Shown here: positions 1 to 11,485 of the stretch, in pieces
Numbering within the stretch: position 1 is the stretch's first letter
Layout of the letters: every line of letters starts with the position of its first letter
NCBI GenBank assembly: GCA_947311845.1
Contig: CAMZMU010000107.1
Location: forward strand, 39,292,588 to 39,356,587
Direction of reading: 5' to 3'
Origin: Poa pratensis
Taxonomy: Eukaryota > Streptophyta > Magnoliopsida > Poales > Poaceae
Length of the DNA: 64,000 nt
Notes under the pieces: model-generated
The model's database searches: none
What the model was told of the DNA's origin: nothing
Seen by the model: the letters and a program-made list of their open reading frames with translations, nothing else
Made by a program: the position numbers and the translations under genes

Positions 1-174
1 ATCACACATAAAAATAACCGGGTTGCCTCCCGCAAAGCGCTTTCTTTATAGCCATATAGCTAGGCTTCTTACTTGTTGTTTATTGAAGATGAAGCTCATG
101 AGGGAGCTTGAACTTTGATGTTCCCCTCTTTCTTGGGAAGTGTTCCATGCACTTCTTGTGTGGGAACTGAAACT

Positions 175-519
175 TCACGTTCCCTCCTTTGAATCAATGA
201 TAGCACCTGTAGTACGAAGAAAAGGTCTTCCAAGAATAATAGGACTAGAGGTTTTATTCCCCATGTCCATGATTAGAAAATCCACAGGCACAAAAGTCAT
301 ATGTAACTCTACCATAACATCACTTACTTTCCCTAAAGCATGTTTAATGGAATCATCAGCAAGTGCAAGTTCAATAGAGCATTTTTCAAGATTTTTCAAT
401 TCAAGTACTTCATATAGTTCTTTAGACAAAACAGAGACACTAGATCCTAGATCAAGTATGGCATGATGTGTCTCTTTTCCAATAGTTACTAGTACCTTGG
501 GAATCCACAATATCCCCAA
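175..519 (-). pseudogene. Retrotransposon aspartic protease domain (element A)
   Basis: Open frame of 114 codons encoding a retropepsin-like domain. The catalytic Asp is in DLGSSVSVL (consensus DxGA/SS), followed by the beta-strand core and the ILGRPFLRTTGA motif about 70 residues later. In a working element this protease cuts the Gag-Pol polyprotein. Here it is separated by stop codons from the gag fragment upstream (452-1336), so it is a relic. Confidence 0.8.
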
Positions 520-757
520 GCTTAGGTGGTATCATGGCCTCTTGGTTGTACCTAGCAATTTTCTCTTTCAAGACATGATTAGCAATATAGGAACCAAAGC
601 CAGCTTGATTAGTGTTGATGGAAGGATCACTTGCAAACTTTTGTAAGATAGAGATTAATTCATGCAAGCTACAATTTTCTAAGTCAAGCAAAGGATCCTT
701 GACTTCACTAAGCATTTTAACTTCCTCAATCCAAACAAGTTTCTCATTCCATTTTCT

Positions 758-1336
758 TTAAAGCATGATTCGAGGCAATGTGGGGGTCTTCCTCAACATA
801 TTTTCAATATCCTTGTCCAAAGGTTCTAACATAGAAGATATTCTTTCATTCAATTCTCTAGTCAACTTCTTTTTAGATTTGGCATAATTCAATATTGTTT
901 CCATTTTTAAAGAAATTCCAGAAAGAGTGTTATTTGTCTTTTTCATGCTAGATTTGGTATGAAGGACAAATGAATGCATCTCATTTTTAGTAGGATAATC
1001 TTCCATGTAAGTTTGCAAACATGATGTTGACCTATCCATAGAGACTTTTAGTTGCTTGATTCCAGTTTCATCTTTTGATTCTATAGAGTTCCCAAATAAA
1101 TTTTCCATTAAATTATTAGCATGTGAGGGATTTCCAGAGGCAAATCTTCCACTAGTTAATGAATCTAGAAAACTTTTTGACCAGCCATCTATTCCTTTGT
1201 AGAAGTTTCTTATCAAAGTAGCAGGGGTATACTTAATGACACCATTTTTACTAATGTCTTTAATTCTATACCAAGCATCCATTAATGACTCTCCATAGTA
1301 TTGACCAAAGTTACTCATTTCAGCACTAGGATTCAT
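758..1336 (-). pseudogene. Gag fragment of element A
   Basis: A 192-codon open frame beginning close to the leader. Residues 10-60 (FGQYYGESLMDAWYRIKDI and onward) resemble the retrotransposon gag (capsid) domain of Athila-type plant gypsy elements, which contain a similar ESLYEAWERFK-like helix. The N-terminal part expected before this point is missing or out of frame, and the frame stops before the protease. It is too decayed to give a capsid protein. Confidence 0.65.
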
Positions 1337-1590
1337 TTTGCAAAGTTTTTATGTATTTTTTAATTTTATATGCAAAACTGAAAATAAAATGTGTCTCACA
1401 AATGCAAACCGAATTACAAATGCAAGACAATGCAAGACAATGACAAAACAAATAATTTTGCTTTGAAGGTAAAGATGGATAAGATGATGCTCACGTAGGT
1501 GCAACCTCCCCAAGCTTAGGTGTTAGCACAAGTTGGTGATGAAGTTGACTTTGTTGTGATCTCCTTGGATAAACCTTCGCAGCTATGATT

Positions 1591-1607
1591 CCCCGGCAAC
1601 GGCGCCA
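1591..1607 (-). promoter_or_regulatory. Primer binding site of element A (tRNA-Asp type)
   Basis: On the minus strand the 17 bases read TGGCGCCGTTGCCGGGG, which matches the complement of the 3' end of plant tRNA-Asp, the primer commonly used by Athila-type elements. It lies about a dozen bases from the proposed LTR end, as expected for the start of minus-strand DNA synthesis. Confidence 0.8.
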
Positions 1608-1618
1608 GAAAACAGTCT

Positions 1619-3404
1619 TGATGGCCCTTGAAGAGGTTGATCTACATCGCCAGAAAACAAGCTTGATGCAGTCTTGATCTCCGGTGCGTAGTTTACCCGC
1701 GTCAAAAGTAAATGGGTTAGGTTGAGACTCCAAGTGCAGAGTGTGTAGTAAGTGGAAGACGTGTTTTAACTCGAGGGTTTAATATCGAACTCTCGGGGAA
1801 TCAGTAGTGAAAAGTTTATCTCCTTATCCTTCTTTTGGTCACCTACAAAACAAGGTTAATTGTTTTGGTCCTCAACCTCACCTGTGGTTGTCAAGCACAA
1901 GGTGTATGAATGATATCAAGATAAATATGCAATGCAAACAAGAAATAAATATGCAATGGTGGTGGATGAATGTGCAAGGATGATGATAACAATGATAAAT
2001 GATATTTTTGGGTTTTTTATGATGAATGCAAGATGGAAAAGTGTTTTTGTATTTTCGGATTTAATAATGGCAGAAAATGGAAAAGTGGTAAAAGTGTTGG
2101 AAAGGTGTTTCTTATGATTAAAAATGGACCGGGGTTCATGGTTTCACAAATGCACTCTCTCTTTTAATGGTGTGGCAGACAATGGACACATAGAGTTGAC
2201 ATATGAGATTGCAACACAAAGTTTGATATCAAGTTACTAATTATATGGGCATCACGTCCTAACATAGAGATCTTTTGGTTATTAATCTCACTTATACTCC
2301 ACCAAGATGCGAACTAAATCATAACACCTTAGCAATTAAGATAAATCAGAGTATAGCTTTAAGTATCATGACATGAAGTGAAAATAAGAACATGCTAGAT
2401 CTAGTCACAGGAAGAAGCTTGATCACCCTCAACCCTTGTAGCATGGTATTTTTGTTTATCCCTAGTGAGGCAACAAAGTAAGGTAAACACCCAAGTGGAT
2501 CGCGATATTTCAGTTGTCAACTTACCGCACTCACCACCCCCCGTTACTCCAACTAATGCACACATCACCCCACACACGCCCTCATAAACATGCTTGATCA
2601 TAACAAGTAGATAAGAACGGGGTACATAATATGCATCTATATTCATAACTAAAACAAACATTTGCAATCTCAACATATATTAACTCACAAAAAGATCCAC
2701 CACATAGGAATTACATATATGACCGTAATCATGTTCAGCAGCTCATACGGTACTAATTAGTGAAGCTCAAAGAGAGGAGAGATACATAAGTTACTTCCAC
2801 AAACCCATAGTCCAGAGGTGGACTACTCCCTCTTCATGGTGGAGATGGTGGAGATGTCGATGGAGAAGATGGAGACCACGCCGGCAGCGCCCCGCCGGAG
2901 TTTTCCCCCTCCAATCTGCAGCTCCAGATCTTCGTTTTCGTGTTTCTGTGATATGGCGGCGCTTGTTTTCGAGAACGCCGTGGGACTTCTTTTATAGGCG
3001 TTTTTAGGTCAAAACTAAGGTGGTGGAGAAAAGATCGACGACTGCGGGGCCTCGAGGGCCAAGATGGTGGGCCCCACGTGGCCAGGTACAGTGGCCGCGT
3101 GGACCACCCCCTTTTGGCCCTCCGGCCTTCGTTTGCTTGATTCCTTCGCTCCTACGTCTTCCTCCTTCCAAAATAATGAGCCTGTATTTTTCCATAATTT
3201 TATGACGTCGTTTAGGTCCCTGAAACATAAAAGGAAAGAAATAGGGTTTTCTGCCTGCGCAAGGTTAATTCCATAAAAATGGGAAACAATTATTTTATTT
3301 CCAAAAATCATTAAATAACAGTGGTATAACCCTTATATGATGCAAATATGATTGGAATATGAGTGATATAGTGCAAAGTTCATGTATGCATTTTACATGC
3401 ATCA
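1619..3404 (-). repeat. 5' LTR of element A
   Basis: About 1.79 kb non-coding block next to the primer binding site, starting TG near 1619-1622 and ending CATCA at 3404 on the plus strand. The right edge is fixed because the sequence from 3405 onward matches 7118 onward, part of another LTR. Element A therefore inserted into that LTR. The 5-bp target duplication cannot be read because the other end of A is outside the window. Confidence 0.75.
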
Positions 3405-3979
3405 CTACTACGCACACGTACGCAGCGCCAATGCAATCACTAAACCAATCTCCCGAGGTTACCGATCCTGCAGAAGCACGATCAGCCTGACCAAGAGGTC
3501 TAGTTCTACCTGCGATCGAGGACCAAGTAAGAACCAATAATGCAATCAAGAATTGCGGATGGAAGATGAAGTTTATTGATGAATATGGGATCTTGCAAGT
3601 GCGTAGTACAGGAGGTCTAGCGACACTCGTGCCTATGGCGAAGACTAGCAAATAGCTGAGTTCTTTTTAGCTAAACAAAATCCGAGTCTAAACGAAACCC
3701 TAGACGAGGTATATAAGGAGGAAAGGAGGGGGTTTCGGCCAACCTTGGGGGTTTGGCCGAATCCAACCCTTGGTGCACTTTCCTTCCTCTATACAGACTC
3801 TAAAAACACCCTAGAGTCTAGATTCAAAATTACATGGGCCTGGCCCAAAAATAAAAGGTGACGCAGCACCATATGTGACCATGGACGAATTTATGAGGTG
3901 TAGACTTGAGGAATTCGTCCAAGTATTCAAACGTCATCATGGTGGCTTCAAGTTGCAGCAATCTCCATTGGTGGCGTCA
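3405..3979 (-). repeat. 3' LTR of element B1, truncated by insertion of element A
   Basis: Closely matches 7118-7693 along its whole length with small differences. The first roughly 78 bases of the LTR (7040-7117 in the other copy) are missing here because element A sits at the break, so they should lie left of the window. The right end is ...GGCGTCA, followed by a pyrimidine-rich stretch that is the minus-strand polypurine tract. Confidence 0.8.
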
Positions 3980-4092
3980 TCCCCTTCGCTATCTCCCTCC
4001 ACGTACATGCTCCATATCTTGTCCCTCTCTTCCATGCTTGGTCTATCATTCCTAAGAGAAACAAACACATATACTTAGGCAGCATTATATTC

Positions 4093-4804
4093 TCGCACTC
4101 AGAAGGGGAGGGATAGCATTTTTGTTGTTGTGGATAGATTTTCTAAGATGGCACATTTTATTCCTTGTCACAAAGCTGATGATGCTACACATGTTGCTGA
4201 TTTATTCTTTCGCGATATTGTTCGTTTGCATGGTGTGCCAAATACTATTGTTTCTGATCGTGATACAAAGTTTCTTAGCCATTTTTGGAGATGTTTATGG
4301 GCTAAGTTGGGGACAAAATTATTGTTTAGTACTACATGTCACCCCCAAACTGATGGACAAACTGAGGTAGTGAATAGAACTTTATCTACTATGCTAAGGG
4401 TTGTGTTAAAAAAAGAATCTGAAAAAGTGGGAAGAATGCTTGCCTCATGTAGAATTTGCTTATAATCGCTCGCTGCATTCTACTACTAAATTGTGCCCAT
4501 TTGAGATTGTGTATGGTTTTGTTCCTCGTGCACCTATTAAAATCTTGGAAAAAAAAAATGATAATGCATATAAACTTGACATGCCTGCAGAGATTGGGGT
4601 AAGTCCCGCATTTAACATTGTAGATTTGAAACCATACTTTGGAGAAAATGATGAGATGGCATCGAGGACGACTTCAGTTCAAGAAGGGGAGCATGATGAG
4701 GACATCCCTACCATTGACGCAACCACAACTACTACGACACCTCAATTACAAGGACCGTTAACTAGATCTCGTGCCCGTCAACTACAACACAAAGGTACTT
4801 TCGT
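4093..4804 (+). pseudogene. Inverted integrase core and C-terminus of a chromovirus-type gypsy element
   Basis: Plus-strand coding remnant. From about 4095 it reads TQKGRDS then a retroviral integrase core ([37 protein letters not shown]), with catalytic Asp residues and surrounding motifs recognisable. A frameshift in an A-run near 4410-4440 separates it from [16 protein letters not shown] and CPFEIVYGF. The protein then jumps from the PRAPI motif to NDNAYKLD, losing several dozen codons, and ends with GPLTRSRARQLQHK. Orientation is opposite to the surrounding gag and LTRs, so the segment was inverted after or during integration. Confidence 0.8.
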
Positions 4805-5846
4805 TTCTCGAAGGAGGTGCAGAACCGCGGGATGGCGTGTCTTGCTGTCTTGGCGTCCATGACGATGTACGACCTGCAGAAAAGTTAGGTCTTGGCCGCG
4901 GTTGACGATCCTGCACTTTACGCTCAGCTTTGCAAGTAAGATGAAACAAACGAGTAATAGTAGTATAGTCCTTGTAATCTAAGATGGTTTGAATTTCTCT
5001 GTTTAATCCATTCAAAAATCGTGCAATCATAGCTTCATTATCTTCTACAAGTCCACAACGAATCAAACCAATTTGTAATTCTTGATAATATTCTTCTACA
5101 GATTTTTTTCCTTGTTGCAAACATGTCAGTTTTTGAAGCATTTCACGCTGATAGTAAGGAGGTACAAAACGAGTACGCATAACACGTTTCAAAGCATCCC
5201 AAGTAGTAGGCATATTATCATGATTGAGACGGTTCAGACCACCAAACAGAAGCAAAACCAGTAAATTCACAAGTAGCAGCACAAACACACCTCTCTTATG
5301 GGCAATTTAAGCATGCAAAGCGTTGTTCTACCTCTAATTCCCATGTGAGATAAGCATCAGGATTATATCTACCCTCAAATGGTGGAATTGTCAAATTCAG
5401 CTTAGCGACATGTTCTTCATCACGCACCTGAGGTTGTTGCCCAATGTTGTATGGATATTGGTGCGGACGGCCTCGAGGTTGTGTACGGTTGTCGACCTCC
5501 GCCTCATAGCCGTCCATCCCCTAATCGACTGCAGGTCCAGGGGGGCAGCAGCAGACGCCGCCGAGCCTCCTGGGTCCTCATGGCGTACGCGACCCGCTCG
5601 TGGAACGGTGTTGCCGTGTAGCAAGGGTGCATGTATGCGTGGTTGCTGTTGTAGCTTCTCCAACAAGCGATCAAACTTGTTGGTCAGATCCGTCAAGCTA
5701 GTGTTAACGCCATCAAAATTGTGTTGAAAGTGCCCTCTAAAACGTTATACGGTCCATGGCACTTCCAAGCCGTGTTTCGATGACACCATCATCTGGAAGT
5801 CCTCATAAATCTCCTTGTTCGTCTTGTTGTCCAGGTCCTCTGCCAT
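4805..5846 (-). pseudogene. Decayed gag of element B1
   Basis: The start is taken as the ATG at 5846 (MAEDLDNKTNKEIYEDF). Gag-like pieces lie in several frames. LNLTIPPFEGRYNPDAYLTW and TTWDALKRVMRTRFVPPYYQ are typical of the retrotransposon gag domain of plant chromoviruses, followed by QGKKSVEEYYQELQ and FLNGLNREIQTIL. At least three frame breaks (near 5745, 5400 and 5290) prevent translation. The C-terminal end runs straight into the inverted integrase tail at 4804. Confidence 0.75.
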
Positions 5847-7025
5847 GATTAGTATATAGCAAGAAACAAATCACAAGTATATGTTCCTATGAAAGTACTA
5901 ATATGGTGGGAATCACGTAATCCGTCAAGCAATATACAAGGTCCTTACAAATTCCTTACCAAGCAGGAGAGCGTCACGGCAACCGCGAGGATCAGCACCT
6001 CAGAATTTGGCAAAGCGATTACCAGGAGAGGCACAATGCACATAGTAGAAATTTTTGGAGCCGTAGGAGGCTTTATGGTAGCAAGGATTAACAATAATCA
6101 AATCAGGAATGCAAGTTGAGTAAACGCTCAAAGACGGTACCGTGCTGGTCCTAGGCTAGACTGTACTAGAGACGCGAGCCTATAGCACCAACAAATTCAA
6201 GGCGCGGCAACAACAAGCACAAAGGAATAGCTCAAAAGCAAGATATAAGTGAAGATCACAGAAAATTTCCGACGTTTTTCAGAAAAGTGGCAAAAACTCA
6301 AACTTCCCAGACTCTTTTGGCAAATCTGAGGTTTTCCGGTACCGCAAATTGGCAAAGCGGGTTTGGGCTGGATGCAGAACTTTTTTCTGAAGATTTTGAG
6401 AGGTCGAACGTCGAAAACGGAGTTCGTATGAATTAGTTATGATTTTTCAAAGTTCGGACAACCAAACCTGAGAAAACCTGCTCAAATCAGACTAAAACTG
6501 GGGAATTCGGACCCGCACTAGTAGGAATCGTGGTCAACCCGACTTGGATGCCGATTTGACTTTATTATTATTATTTTTTTACTAAACCGAAACAGGTATG
6601 AAACGAACTTGATCACGACTTGGTGTGGGCGAAACGGATATGAAGGGAAAACATGTAGGGAAAGGAAACACAAACCCTAACTCGAATATGGCAGCGGCGG
6701 CGGTATGGATGGCGGCGGCTGCGGTGTATAGATGTTTGCGGCGGAAGGCAATTGTGGATGGATGGTGCGAGTCGTGCGGCCGCGGCGAAACAAATATGCA
6801 AAGAACTCGAAACTCTATGGGCTAGGCACTAAGACCAGCAACTCGACATGACGATGCAGACGAAAACTCAACGATGCAATGCACTGAAAAGAAAATGCAA
6901 CAGGCCCGGACGGGTTGTAGGATAGGATGATATAACCCTAACCATGTTAATGGCTTTTTCGTGGACTGTAGGTATGAAGATGCAATCTAAACTAGTAAAA
7001 CAGTAAATCTCACCGAGCAACCTGA

Positions 7026-7037
7026 GCTCTGATACCA
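7026..7037 (-). promoter_or_regulatory. Primer binding site of element B1 (tRNA-iMet)
   Basis: On the minus strand this reads TGGTATCAGAGC, a perfect 12-base match to the complement of plant initiator tRNA-Met, two bases from the LTR end at 7040. It sets 7040-7693 as the 5' LTR of B1 and gives the element its minus-strand direction. Confidence 0.9.
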
Positions 7038-7039
7038 CT

Positions 7040-7693
7040 TGATAGGGCAAAGGTGTTCGATCTTTCGATGAGATGATGATACGTCGATTCTGGTAGAGTT
7101 CGACCTTGGCGATCCGACTACTACGCACACGTACGTAGCGCCAATGCAATCGTTAAACCAATCTCCCGAGGTTACCGATCCCGCAGAAGCACAATCAGCC
7201 TTACCAAGAGGTCTAGTTCTACCTGCGATCGAGGAACAAGTAAGAACCAATAATGCAATCAAGAATTACGGATGAAAGATGCAGTTTATTGATGAAGATG
7301 GGATCTTGCAAGTGCATAGTACAGGAGGTCTAGCCGACACTCGTGCCTATGACGAAGACTAGCAAATAGCTGAGTTCTTTTTAGCTAAACAAAATCCGAG
7401 TCTAAACGAAACCCTAGACGAGGTATATAAGGAGGAAAGGAGGGGTTTCGGCCAGCCTTGGTGGTTTGGCCGAATCCAACCCTTGGTGCAATTTCCTTCC
7501 TCTATACGGACTCTAAAAACGCCCTAAGAGTCCAGATTCGAAATTACATGGGCCTGGCCCACAAATAAAAGGTGACGCAGCACCATATGTCACTATGGAC
7601 GAATTTATGAGGTGTAGACTTGAGGAATTCGTCCAAGTCTTCAAACGTCATCATGGTTGCTTCAAGTTGCGGCAATCTCCATTGGTGGCGTCA
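7040..7693 (-). repeat. Shared LTR: 5' LTR of B1 and 3' LTR of B2
   Basis: A 654-bp LTR with TG...CA ends (TGATAGGG ... GGCGTCA on the plus strand). On its left is the primer site and leader of B1. On its right is a pyrimidine-rich tract (CTCCTTCCTTATTTTC, the minus-strand polypurine tract) and the pol C-terminus of B2. One LTR therefore serves two internal domains in a head-to-tail array, as expected from unequal recombination between LTRs. Confidence 0.8.
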
Positions 7694-10600
7694 TCTCCTT
7701 CCTTATTTTCACTCTTGCGGTTATCTCCCTCCACGTACATGCTCCATATCTTGTCCCTCTCTTCCATGCTTGGTCCATCATTCCTAAGAGAAACAAACAC
7801 ATCTACTTTAAGCAGCATCATATTCTCATGTACATTAGGAGTAGCTTGTAGAAATGAAAGTACCTTGTGTTGTAGTTGACGGGCACGAGCTCTAGTTAAC
7901 GGTCCTTGTAATTGAGGCGTCGTAGTAGTTGTGGTTGCGTCAATGGTAGGATGTCCTCATCACTTTGCCTTGTTGCAAGTGATACAACGTTTAACAAACC
8001 TGTCCACATCATGCCTCATTCTTGGCCAATAAAAGTGATCAGCCAACATCATCAACGTCTTCTCACGTCCAAAGTGTCCCATAAAACCGCCACCATGTGA
8101 TTCCTGCAACGACAACAAACGCACGGAAGATTCTGGCACACATAATTTGTTAGCTCTAAACAAATATCCATCATGCGTATGGTATTTTTCCCAAGCTTTC
8201 ACAGCAGAACACTTAGCAAAAGGCATGGAAAAATCAGTATCATTAGCATATAAATCACGCAAACTCCCTAAACCCGGAACTTGAACATCAAGATGTGTCA
8301 AAAGCATGTTTTTCCTAGAGAGTGCATTAGCAACCACGTTTTCATTGCCCTTCTCATACTTAATAATGTATGGGAAAGATTCAATGAATTCAACCCACTT
8401 AGCATGACGTTTATTAAGATTAGTTTGGCACTTCAGAAATTTCAAAGCCTCATGATCAGAATGTATGATAAATTCTTTTGGCCACAAATAATGTTGCCAA
8501 ACCTCAAAAGCACGAACAAGAGCATACAATTCTTTATCATAAACAGGATAGTTCAATTGTGCACCATTCAATTTTTTCAGAAAAATATGCAATTGGCTTT
8601 CCCTCTTGTATAAACACACCTCCTATTCCAATGCCACTAGCATCACATTCAATATCAAATTGCTTATTGAAATTAGGAAGCATAAGCAAAGGTGGAGAAA
8701 TCAAACCATGTTTCAATTCATCAAATGCAACATCTTGGGCAGCGCCCCAAACAAATGCGACACCTTTCTTAGTAAGATCATTCAAGGCTGCAACAATAGT
8801 ACTAAAGTCTCTCACAAAGCGTCTATAAAATCCAGCAAGACTAAGAAAACTTAGTAATTGACTCAGATTCATGGGGGTAGGCCAATTTTTAATAGCTTCA
8901 ACTTTAGATGCATGTACCTCGACCCCATGCTTAGAAAGAGCAAATCCGAGAAATATGACCTTGTCTTTGCAAAACGTGCATTTTTCAAGATTACCATAAA
9001 TCTTATTATCACGCATCACTTGCAAAACTTGTCGAATATGATCAATATGTTCAGTTTCGTTGTGGCTATAAATTAATATGTCATCAAAATATACTACCAC
9101 AAATTTTCCAATGAAATGCCTCAAAACATGATTCATTAATCTCATGAATGTACTATGTGCATTAGTTAAATCAAAAGGCATCACTAACCACTCATATAAA
9201 CCGAAGATTGTTTTAAAGGCAGTTTTCCATTCATCTCCTTCTTTCATCCTAATTTGATGATAACCACTACGCAAATCAATTTTAGAGAAAATGAGAGGCA
9301 TTTTGCTAGTCAAGGGTGTGGGTGCGCACCCTCTAGCTGTCGTTGGATCCCCGTTTAGATTCGTAAAAAGCAGCATTCGATGTTTGACCAAGCATGCAAA
9401 CTAATTTTGGCGGCAGCTCTTACCTAGCTGTAAAAATGAGAAATTTTTGGCGGGAGTGGTTTGTGTCGGCTGAAAATAGTCTATCCATGCTGAAAAGTTA
9501 AGATGATGTCATCCCACATTTGCACGACGGCATAACCCGTCCACTTTTCATGCATGCTATCTTGCTTTTGAGAGAGGGAAACGAATCTTGCATGCATACA
9601 CATAACACGTTGGTGGCATGTATCAGCTTTTGGTTTGTTATCTAGTTCAAGTTGACTGGTGTGTGATTTATTCGCCTCAGCTTTTGCTTTGTCCGTTTCT
9701 GCTTCATGGATAGAAAGAAATGACATGGCTGTGCACGCTAGCTCGAGGAAAGAAATGGCATGGATGACAGGACCGGGGCGCTGGTGCTCGCGGCTCGCGA
9801 GGGCCTACTCATGCGCTGGAGAGGACGAACTCGGGAAGACGGTGGACCGCGGCGCCTTGACCTTGCGAGTGGAGCAGCTCGCCGGTGCGTCGACGACCAG
9901 GCAGGCTAGCTCGGATTAAACAGAAATATAAGAAAACGACGCCAGGCTTGCCGTGGTCTGCTGGTCTGGGACATGGACGCGGCTCCGGTGGCTCTGGCGC
10001 GACAGGAGCTTGCCAGGGCGACGGAAGCTTGCGGAGGAGGACTAGAGGAGGCCCGGCGCGACATGAGCTGCCGGGCGTGGCAGTCGCCAACGCGAGTGGA
10101 GGACGGCCGGCGAGCGCGGCGCCACGACGAGGACCGCCAAGGCGCGCATCGCACGGTGGCAGGAGGTGCTGCAACCTCCTCAAGCTCCGCCACTGCGCGC
10201 AGCTCACGGTGCATCCCCGCCTTCGCCTCCGACAAGCGCGCCGCCGTGCTCGCGCGGGCCATGGGAGGGAAGGCTAGGCGCCGTACATCGGAAGGGAAGG
10301 GGCCATTGTGAGCTCTCGGGGTTGGTCCTCTCATCATCTGTCCTTGGTGGCATGAGACAAGGTCAGGGAGGAGGTTTGATGGAGGGAGAGACTCGGTGGG
10401 AGAGGATAATTAGGAGAGAAAGCATGGAGTGTGAGGGAGAGTCACCGACTCACGGGTGAGTGAAATCTGGCATGCGACAAAGAGGACAGCTTTTTTCTTC
10501 GTAAGCTGGCATGCTTTTTTCCTTGCGAGGCAGCATGCATAAAAGCATCAGACAATTAGCAGCGATGGATGCACGGTTTATCATAATCTCAGTTTGACCG

Positions 10601-11485
10601 GAGGGACAGATGTCAAGCACAGGCTGGGTGCGCACCCACACCCCTGACTAGCATATCATTTCCGTAGAGAAAATAGCAGCACCACTTAATTCATCTAGCA
10701 TGTCATCCAAACATGGAATAGGGCGACGATAACGAATAGTGATGTTATTAATCGCTCTACAATCTACACACATGCGCCATGTACCATCTTTCTTAGGAAC
10801 TAAAATAACAGGAACATCACAAGGACTTAAGCTCACACGAATATACCCTTTATCCAGAAGTTCTTGTACTTGTCGCTGAATTTCTTTCGTCTCTTCAGGA
10901 TTGGTACGGTAGGGGGCTCGGTTTGGCAATGAAGCTCCTCGAATTAAATCAATTTGGTGCTCTATGCCTCTCAAAGGTGGCAAACCAGCCGGTAGCGTGT
11001 CGGAAAAAACGTCCTCAAATTCCTATAACACGTGAGAAACACCAAGAGAAATACGGGTCATGTCATTAGAAACAAGAATTTCGCCCTTGCACATAAGTAC
11101 AAGAGGTACTAGAGTAGGATCCTCACGAAATTCTCTCAAATCAGATTTGGTGGCTAACATGACTAATTTTTTCTCTCCCTTTCTTTTATTTTTACCACTC
11201 GAATTTGGCTTGTGGCTCTGACGCACTGAAGGTGGAGTCTCTCTACTAGCTAATCTCTCACACTCATCCTCACGGTGAACCTTAGCCTTTTGACGAGAAT
11301 CATTTACAATATCTTGTGGTGTCAAAGGTTGCAAAAGAATCTCCTTGCCTTCCCAATTGAGCTGGTAAGTGTTGGTTCTCCCATTATGACGTACATCACG
11401 ATCATACTGCCTGGGACGTCCCAACAACAAATGGCACACCGTCATAGGAACTACATCACACTCCACGGTGTCCTTATTTGGTCCA
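7650..11485 (-). pseudogene. Pol remnant of gypsy element B2 (RT, RNase H, integrase N-terminus), interrupted
   Basis: Minus-strand pol. In order: protease-RT linker (11023-11466, VECDVVPMTVCHLLLGRP), RT fingers (10675-10983, VPKKDGTWRMCVDCRAIN), then a Mutator-like insertion (9293-10664). RT palm resumes with [14 protein letters not shown] and the catalytic YFDDILIYS (8600-9292), RNase H follows (DASGIGIGG), with a frameshift near 8580. The integrase zinc finger is present ([16 protein letters not shown]), but the integrase core is deleted, so CNKAK is followed directly by the C-terminal tail. The frame runs through the polypurine tract into the LTR and stops near 7650. A stop near 11030, the frameshift, the insertion and the deletion make it dead. 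Confidence 0.85.
9293..10664. mobile_element. Mutator-like element (Pack-MULE candidate) inside B2 reverse transcriptase
   Basis: A 1372-bp insertion splits the RT codons for AIFSK. It is flanked by the direct repeat TAGAGAAAAT (9283-9292 and 10665-10674), 9-10 bp as for Mutator-type transposons. The ends are inverted repeats of about 39 bp: 9293-9331 matches the reverse complement of 10626-10664, including GCTAGTCA and GTGTGGGTGCGCACC. No transposase is visible. The centre (about 9760-10310) is strongly GC-rich and gene-like, unlike the AT-rich ends and host element, which suggests a captured gene fragment. I could not identify the source gene. Confidence 0.8.

Larger units (their letters stand above)
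1..1590 (-). mobile_element. Internal 5' part (gag, protease) of Athila-like Ty3/gypsy element A
   Basis: This is the internal domain of a minus-strand LTR retrotransposon whose 5' LTR is 1619-3404. The rest of pol and the 3' LTR lie before position 1. Three broken reading pieces are visible: a gag-like piece (758-1336), a linker (452-715) and a retroviral-type aspartic protease (175-519). The protease shows the DLGSSVSVLS active-site region and the ILGRPFL motif. Stops and frame changes separate the pieces, so no polyprotein can be made from it. Positions 1337-1590 are non-coding leader. Assignment to gypsy rests on protease type and primer site; the exact family is not identified. Confidence 0.85.
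3980..7025 (-). mobile_element. Scrambled internal domain of gypsy element B1
   Basis: Internal region between the two B-family LTRs. In minus-strand order it holds an untranslated leader (5847-7025, no coding sequence seen), a decayed gag (4805-5846), then an inverted integrase segment (4093-4804, now on the plus strand), then a short stretch of the true pol C-terminus (3980-4092). Protease, RT, RNase H and the integrase zinc-finger region are missing. This is a non-autonomous, rearranged copy. Confidence 0.75.

Noticed and set aside
1591..1607. tRNA-Asp gene
   Set aside because: Only the 3' terminal 17 bases match; no cloverleaf follows. It is a primer binding site.
7026..7037. Initiator tRNA-Met gene
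   Set aside because: Only 12 bases match and they abut an LTR; primer binding site.
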